From: Nageia nagi
Lineage: Eukaryota > Pinophyta
Reading direction: 5' to 3'
Length of the DNA stretch: 64,000 nt
NCBI GenBank assembly: GCA_050084985.1
Contig: JBITNC010000001.1
Location: 98,766,001-98,830,000, forward strand
The position numbers were made by a program, and so were the translations under genes. The stretch's first letter is position 1; each line of letters begins with the position of its first letter. The notes under the pieces are model-generated. The model saw nothing but the letters and a program-made list of their open reading frames with translations. It ran no database searches and was not told where the DNA came from. Positions 49,601 through 58,600 of this stretch are shown in pieces.

Positions 49601-52600
49601 ATTTTACATCAAACTGGTATTCTTCTAGCTGCCTTTTCAAGTCGGCTTTAAATTTTGTCCGGACTTGAATGAAATCCTGACACTTGGTCATAGCATCGAA
49701 CAAGCAATCATATTGATAGAAGAATTGGTGGTAGTATTCAAGTAGAATTGGCCTGCCAGAAGTCTTTCTTCTCAAATCATGCATCACCAGATAACTTTTC
49801 TCATCTCTCAAGACTTGTGGACTCGTGTCCCAGGGTTATATAGAAGTAGATGTAGCAACATTTGCACTACTCACAACAAATGAGAAAAAGGAGCTTTTGG
49901 ACACCCGAAAGAAGGATGCCAAAGCTTTGTTTGCACTACAAAGTCGAATAGATGTTTCAATCTTCCCCAAGATAGCTGAGTGCATAGTTTCAAAGGATGT
50001 TGAGTCCATAATCATCAGCATGATCAAGGCTAGAATTATCAAAGTAAGTGAGGCCAAGGTTATCAAAATGATCGAGGACAAAATCAATGAAGTGACAGAG
50101 AATAGAATTATCAAGGTGATAGACCTAGATATAACAACTTACAAAAGACAAACATAACTTAGAATATAGGCCCAAACAATGGTGGTGTTCCAAATTCGAT
50201 GGTCAATAATAATGGTAGAAATCAAGTGAATAATGTTGATCTATCAGGAATAATTTTACCTAAGTGGTGTAGGCTTCATTCCACAACCTCACATGGGGAA
50301 CCTAATTGTCCTAAATTCAGAGAAACATTGGCTATTGTTCAATAAGAAATCCAAAATATGGAGATTACACCAAATGATGAGCCAAGCACATCTCAAGGTG
50401 GTCCCAATTCAAGTATGTTGATAGAGATATTAAATAAAGAATATGTCTAGAAGAAATATTTGAAGATGAAGTGTACGTGTCAGGACAAATTTTTGAAGAA
50501 GTCCAAGCAACGCAATAGTAGCAAGCACCATAGGGGCCACATGATTTTCGGCCAAGGAATAAAGAAGCTGCAACTTCATCTTGACCTCCCAATAACACGC
50601 AGATTTCACTTGATCCAATTGCATCAAATAACCCTCTACCACCACATGTGCAACAAGTTCAAAAACATTTGCAACATGTACAACCACCTATACAAACTTC
50701 TCGTCAAGCACAGTTTCAACAAGGAGAGACACAACAAAACTTCCAAAAGGTAGTTGAGGAGAAGACAAAATCGAATCCATTGTCCTACAATATCGTTGAG
50801 GATATGAAGAAACAAAGAGCAAATATGACAATGTATGACTCTTTAGATGATGATGGACAACAAGAATCATTGCTCAAAGAGATTAAAAAAAGGAAGCAAA
50901 AATGGGTAACTAGATCCACAAATACACACACAATATCAATCCACAAGAACGAGGAGAAGGATGAAGTACCTCCGTTCTTGCTAACACTCAGAATAGCAGG
51001 CAAAACCCGCATAACTGTATGGTAAATTCTGGAGCTGCAGGAAATGTCATGCCTTATGGCATATGGAAGAGATTAAAGTTGCCACTTATGCAAAACCCTA
51101 AGAGGGTCACTCAACTGGAAAAGACAAAGGTAAAGGTAATAGGAATGATGTTCGAAATACACATTCAAATCGCATCTGAACCTTGTATTCAACAAAATAT
51201 TGATATCTAGGTAGTTGAAAATCTGGATGCATATGGGATGTTGCTCAGCAAAAATTGGTCTAGGAACATGAATGGTTACTTTTCTACAGATTTGTCACAT
51301 TTATGGTTGCCATGGAGAGGAATCGCCAACCAAATAAAGATAAACAATAAACTAAGGCTCAAAGAGATGATCACAGGCTATAGCAATCTGAACGAGATTC
51401 AATTCATTGAAGTAGAAATGGGTGTTCATTCTCTCCAAAAACAAGATGATCCAAATGAAACTAAACATCTTGATATGGAACCCATGAAGATAGAATTTAT
51501 TATGACCAACCTTACAAAAGAAATATCTAAGGCTTACCATCCCAGAAACACTACGAAAGAACAACGATGGGCACTCAAGGTTTATGATTCAAAGTCCAAG
51601 CATCTTTTAGGTAAGGATTTACCATTAACCAGTAATGGTAAACATTCTAAATGCTACTTTCCACCTTGAAACAATTCGTTGTGCTGTACATAATGTAAAT
51701 AGGTTAGCTTGTTTGGTTTAGTTTTTCAATTACAAATATACTTTGGAATTTTGTGTGAATACATTGTGATACTCAAAGTGAATCAAGCTCGTAAATTGAA
51801 ATTGGTTCACTACCAATCGATGGAAATTCGAGTATAAGCTATAGTCACTAGAGCATACCAAGCTCAAGAACTATTTGTTTCGACCCAAAGACTATAGTTG
51901 GAACAAACACTCTAGATGATACTATCAAATTATTTGATGAAACAAGAGTTGACATTGGTACCTTGCCAATCGGTGAAAACGCATGAATAAGAGACTATCT
52001 GAAGTCATTGATGATAGATAAAGGATATAGAATGAGAGTGCAATCAATAAGCCTCACGCTATTAGTGAAGCACAAACAAAGGAATTTAAACTTCAAGCTA
52101 CTGTCTAACTGTGGTGAGGGAAGAGAAAGACAAGGGCATTTGAAATGATTTTGCAACACCATTGTGATCTATCTTGTGAGCTAGGAAATAAGGCCATAGT
52201 TATGTCTCCAGAACTTAGACCATAATGAAGGTGTCCTGATGGTTATTCAAATAACTAGTGAGAGTTAACTCACTATAACGCATACCAACAGTACAATTGT
52301 TAGTATGCTAATATTGGCTTATACTCCAATGAAAGATGCATATCACTGTGTATCCCTTTATATATCAATTTTTGTTTTTGTTTTTATTTTGCTATTGTTA
52401 CTCTTGCGCAACACACCCCAAAATACAAGATTTTGGGGACCCTATTTTTGCAAATGCAATAAAGTAAATTGACTAAAGAATGGTCTCTGGTGACATGATA
52501 GTTGATTCTGATGTAGTTTAAAAGATGATATCAAGGAACGATGCATGAAGATTACTTGTTGGAGTTCCTAAGATTATTTAGAGCATTTAGTCACCAGTTT

Positions 52601-55600
52601 TGGAGCCAAGGAGCCAGGATTTGAGCAACACCATAGAATACAAGTTTTTTTGTGTCTTGAAAAGGCCTATTGAAATGAGTTTATTTTTCAAATTTGACGA
52701 AGTAGAAAATTGAAGATGCCAAGCTGTGAAAGATGAAAAATCAAGTATTTTTAAACATGGAACTTCTTAGAAACAATCAAAATTGCGAAATCTACGACAA
52801 GGGGGGAGTTTTGGAGCTTTGATGATATCAAAGCTAGGAAAAATGCTCCTAGAGGGAATTTCACCAAGTTTGAGCTTTGCCAGAGTAGGATTCAGAGGAC
52901 ATGAGCGAGTGAAGGACATCATTTCAGGCATCTTTGGGCTTGGAAATTTTGAAATTCGTCAAATTTTGCTCCCTTGAAAGTCTAGGCACAAGTTTTCTAG
53001 GTTTGATGAGGTCAAAGATGGAAAAATGGCACCTAGGGTCAATATGCCTTATTTTGATCTTCACCAAATTCAAACTACGAAGGCATGGGGTCATGAAGGG
53101 TACCAAAACAAGCAAGTTTAGGCTTGGAAATTTAGGAATTTGTCAATGTTCACTCCCTCTCACACCTAGGTGCACATTTTCATGGTTTCATGGTGTTGAA
53201 AGGGAAAAATATGCGCCTAGCATGAAAACACATCTTTTGAGAAAATTTTGAATGCAATTTTGATGACATGGCATGATGAAGAAGGGAAACCAAGCGCTTT
53301 TGCTCTTGGAAATTTGAAAAAAGGCCAAAAATTATGTCCATGAGAGCTAGGCGCAAGTTTTGGGGCTTTGATGTCACCAAAGCTAGAAAACATGCACATA
53401 GGCCATAAGCACTCAAATTCAACATTTTTTTGGAAATATATTTTGAAGACCCAAGGTTGTGAAGCATCAAATTATAAACACATTTGGCCTTAGAAGCATC
53501 CATGAAGGATCAAAATTGCTCACTCAAGAGGTAGGCACACATTTTGAGGGTTTGAGGTGATCAAAAGGGAAAAACATGCGTCTAGAGCATGAAGACACCA
53601 TTTTGGCTGAAATTTTGAATTGATTTTTGAAGATACATGCATATGGAGGGTCAAAATTCATACATATTTGCTCTTGAAATTTTGCAAAATGACCAAGAAA
53701 TACTCCTCCCAAGACAAGGTGCACATTTCAAGGCTTTAACATCATCAAACAAGGAAAAATGGCACCTAGAGGCAAAATCCTCAATTTTGGCCAAAAATCA
53801 AAATCATTTTTTAAGACATGGGGTATGCACAATCAAATTTCAAACATGTTGCTTTGGGAATTTTCAAAATGGGTCAAAGTCACATCTCCTAGAGTGATGA
53901 ACATTTTTTTGGAGTTTGGTATCATCAAAGAGAAAAAGTATGTGCCTAGGGCAAAAATAGACCCATTTGGCCAAAAATCAAATTTTTTTTTAGAATCATG
54001 GAGTCATACTTAATGAGATTTCAAACATGTTGACCAAGGAAGTGATGGAAAATGACCAAAAATCCACATTCCAAGCGTAGGCGTATTTATTAGGAGTTTG
54101 AGGCCATCAAAAGAGAAAAACATGCACCTAAGGCGGAGTAGGACTACCTAGCATGCAAAATGCACCTTGGAAAGTGATCAATTGAGGCTAACAAGCACAC
54201 AAAACGCACCAAAAGCACATTTGAGCACCAAACTTGAGCACGAAACCTAATTTTGCAACAAGGTGCTCAAAATCTCAAAAATTGATTCCAAGGCCCAAAA
54301 TTCCTCAAATTGATCCAAAATACCTTCAAGATCTATTGCCTATCCATCCATGGCCATATTGTATCAATCTGGTAACTTTTTTAAAAATTTTCCAAAATAA
54401 CCCCCCCACCCACCTCATTTTCGAAAATTTAGACCAAAAATCTACTTTTTGAAAAATCCTCACCAAATTGCTTGGAAGTTTGCCAAGAACACTCAAATGA
54501 TGGTTGAATCCATATTTGAGGAAATTTGGTATTTAAATATGGTGGAAGAAATCTAGAACACTCTCAAGATCCATTGAAGAAGGCTCAATTTTCTATGTAT
54601 TTGGCTTATATGGTTGATGGGATGAGTTTTTGCTCCCACAACTCGAAATATAATTTTAATTTCAGTTTTGCATTTCAATTTGAATGAGGTCAAAATTAGG
54701 GAAACACTAGATTGCTCTCCAAAAAAAGTCTATAAATAGACCCAAGGGGGTCTCATTTGTGGCAGAATGTTTCATAGCAAAATTTGTGAAAAAGAAGCAA
54801 ATTGATGTATCCTTGCAATCTTTTGAACATATTAATACAAAGTGGTGAACTACTTGAAACAAAGAGAATTGTCGTTTGCAAGATTATGGATTTGATCTTT
54901 AGAGCTTTCTTGAGTGATTTGGATTCTTTCATATCCCTTCCTTGAAAATTTTCAAATTTTAGGAAAACTTCTTTTTAAAGTTCTCAAATAATTCTTAGAT
55001 TGTTGCTAATCCATAATTTGCACGTTAAGTGAGCATAATCTGAAATTTCTTTCATTCTGTGCCATCTAGTTAGACCTTTCATTCGAAATGAAGTTCATGT
55101 GCGCACATGTTGTGTTAAGTTTTTCTTTTGATTGCTTAGGTGTATCGATAATCAGCTCTGCCCCTTGCTCTTGTAAATAAATTGGACTTAGGTCATTTTA
55201 CTTTCAAGTTGGAAGACTTCGAAAAAAATCTCTTAGCCGATTCGGAAAGTAAGAAATCTTAGACAATGCTTCACTGTGACATTTCTTTTGTAATCTAACC
55301 AGTATTGCATCATTCTCTACTTTTCTTTTCTTTATTTTTTACTTTCTTTAAAATCCAAAACAACTATCGAGCTTTGCATATAAACACCTCAGTCCCTATG
55401 AAAAACGTGAGTTAACAACTATTACCTCTATTACACCACTGATCTGATTCCCGAATAAGAGTTACTACAAATCAAACATATTTCCATTTTGCTATTTCAA
55501 AACCTTGGGGTCTTAGTCCTTATAAGAGGAGATAAGTAACGCTATCTCACCTAATGCTAGGTTGCTTTCCCATTTGATCACCTACGGTGATGCACATTGT

Positions 55601-58600
55601 AAGAGGAAAGATTTCCTTCCCAACAAACTGCTACCCTTGAGATTTGGCATTGCTCAAAGGGTTTCTATTGAAGACTGCTAGAGGAGCCTTGGAGCTTCCA
55701 CACTATTGTTGCTGAAAATCTCCATCAGAGAGGTCACTTTGAAGACTTGATTAAGAGGCCTTGGTGCTTCTTTCTTAAAGGAATCATGGACGTCGCACCT
55801 AGGGCATCCTTGCTCTAGTTTCTTAGGCATTTGATTGATTCTTCCTTACAATATCAAGAGGTTTACATTTTGTGGCTCTATTAAATATTTAATTTTGAGT
55901 ATTTTCATGAGATCTTGCCTTGGCTAGCTAGACATTGCATATATTTGAGGGTTTGTGTTGAGATCTTGCACTTGTGATTGGATGTTGGCATTTTTGAGGT
56001 GTCATGACATTGAGATCTCACCCTAGAGGGGTTCATGCCTCTCCTAGGGATAATTTTGTGCATTTTAAATGGTCAAGTGCTCTTGTTGGTGAATTGTCCT
56101 ATTTTCCTGGTAATTTTATGAGCATTTTGGGTATTTAAGTGCATGAATGGACATGATGGCTTTATGAAAATTTTATGGTGAATTTTAATATTTTATTTAA
56201 GCCCAATTTGTGCAATTTCAAATGAGCCCTAGTTCGGCTCATTACAATAGGTCACAACAAGACCAATATGTGGAGCTTCGCATGTGTGCTTAACCAGATG
56301 GACCTCCACCAGCTTCTTAACTCCTCCTTGGGCCCCACGAACCCCTTGAGAAGCTCCAACACACCCTAACTCCTTGAAATGCCAAGACTCTTCCAAATTA
56401 AAACACATCCCTCCTGGGTGTGGGATGCACCCCTCCAAATAGGGCATATCATCTTCAAAACATATTTAATGAGATAGGTGCAAAAATTGGGATATTACAT
56501 TGTTGTAGTTTGTTTCTGTTTTTTATTGGTGTCCTATTTTCTATGAATAGATTGAGAAATTAGGTGGAAAGCACGACTTCCACAAACAGTACTTTAAAAC
56601 TCTATATATTGAGCCTAATGCTCATTGGAAACCATTTGCAGTTGTCTGGTCTGTTTCGTTCTCAGCATTGTGCACTGCCTGTCTTGCTCTTGATGATTTT
56701 TCAGTTTTTTGAAGCTTTTTTTAGGTACTCTTGCAATTGAGAGTTGAAGTTTTTTGTGATGATGTTTGAAGTTTATTAGTAGTTTTGATTGCCTATTTCC
56801 TCAAAAAAACGTTTTCTGAAGGCCCTCTCGCAATTGGGTGGGACTAGTGGTACATAACCCATTTGATGAAGTCGGGCTATTGTGCATTTGTTTTCTGTCC
56901 AAAGATAACATTGTTTGTGTCACAATAACAGAACTGTTGAAGCCTGTATGTAGCTCCAAACTTATTGGAATTTGGATTGAATTTTTCCTCTGATGTACTC
57001 ATCCCTAAACTTTTAGCTTATTTGGATCCATGGTTTTGAAAATACTACAAGTCTGTTACATGCACTTAGTTTTTACCCCTTTCTATAAAAATGTGATTTC
57101 TACCTCCGCACAGCTCATATTTATCTGAAAATTGAATACTCTTCACTCAAGGGCACACTAACACCTAAAATTTCAGCTGAAAATGATTTTAGCAGGTTGA
57201 GGTTTGATTGATTAAGTTTGTAAGACATTCTTAGTGAAAGTGAGCTGCCTTTTTGGTACGTGTTTTATAGTTGTATTAAAAACATTTTGTTGTATAAAAA
57301 GGCATACAGCCCTTAGACCACTATAATGCTTAAAAAGCTTAATATGTATGCATTAGTGACTTTTCCTTCTGATCTACTAGTTAGTGCTTATGATGTACCT
57401 CATGATTCAAACAATCCTTCCTGTTTGATCATGGATAATCAGGATTTCTCTCTTTAGTAGTTACTAGTTACTAGTTATCCACCTTTTGAAACCATGGTGG
57501 GTACTTAGATATATCTTGCAATTCTTTTGCACAATTTGTTCCTTGAGACTGTTGACACTCTGGGTTTGTGTTTGTTGTAGTTTAATGTGTCTGCAAGTAC
57601 TTGTCACTAAATTCACTTTAGGTTTGGTACTCCAGATTTATATCTTCATTTTCATGGCACCTCAGTTATGGTTTCCTTGGCTTTATGTACTTGTAGTAAC
57701 ATTTTTTGCACTTAATTACCCTTCAGACTCATAACGACTTTGGGTTGATGTTGTACCTGTAGTTCTTTTGGTACTTCACAGTTTGGAATATCATCCTTGA
57801 ATGCTTCTATTGTTGGGTAGGAATTATGGGGAGCCTTTGTTTCTAAAGTATCCTTTAGCATGTCTCTGTAATATTGTTGAATTATTATTATTGTAATATT
57901 CAAGAAATAGGGTTAGAAGAAGACAACAAGGATAGAGCCAAAAAATCAGTAAATGACTTATGCTGGTTGTAGTTTATTTCTATTGAATAGTAAGATTAGA
58001 ATAAGGCAATAAAGATAAATCCAAAGAAACACCTTATGGCTTATGTTTGTTGTAGTTTGTTTCTATTCTTTTGCATGTCTTGTTTTCTATTGATATTTGA
58101 GAAATTACCTGGAAAACATGATTTCAACAAATCATACTTTTTAACTTTATATATTGACCTTATGTTCATAAGGAACCATTCAAACTTTCATTTTCATCAT
58201 CATCTTGGCTTTGTGTCACTCTTGGAGTTCCATATCAATATCTCTCTCGATATATGCCAGATTTTGACATACAATGACTCATTGCTGAGCTGTTGAAGTC
58301 TAATTTAAGATGATTCATAAATCTCTCGATTTCAATCTCTCTAAAACAGAGCAGCCTTTTTAATATATTTTTTCTAAGAACCTCATAATAAGTTTTGTGC
58401 ATGTTGAGAATTGTACCAACGGCAGTTTGGCAGCCAACTTGAAAAGGTAGTATCTCGTTCAATAATATTTGAATTCATTATTATAACACATTTTCATATG
58501 GAACTATAAAGTTACATCTGATGGCATAAGAATCACTTCAATTTTATGCTTTTGTTGAAAAATACTCCTTTATGAAAGATGTTGGAAAATCAGGGTAGCT

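Larger units (their letters stand above)
46721..49829 (-). mobile_element. Reversed, truncated LTR-A piece
   Basis: Minus strand ends CTTCCCAACA at 46721, with the 'aggactgaaaccccaaggtt' block (rc) and TATAAATAGACC near 49074-49081. Upstream on minus lies the tail of the LTR ORF (49829-49287). The sequence stops matching at about 49829, where plus-strand retroelement sequence begins. A solo LTR-B is inserted at 47196-48616. Confidence 0.75.
52396..55625 (+). mobile_element. 3.2-kb 3' LTR of LTR-A type, ORF-less
   Basis: Starts TGTTACTCTTGCGCAACACA and ends CCTTCCCAACA. The 5' terminal palindrome, ~183-bp tandem repeats, C-rich leader (54.3-54.5 kb), TATAAATAGACCC (54731) and conserved 3' third are all present. 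The LTR ORF and first TATA box are missing, with the leader joining directly to the region before the second TATA. It follows the plus-strand gypsy remnant and so is its 3' LTR. The right flank is aactg, and no left partner is known. Confidence 0.78.

Noticed and set aside
53180-54013. Several 80-107-codon frames on both strands
   Set aside because: They fall in the 183-bp noncoding tandem repeats, are not conserved between units and lack domain signs.
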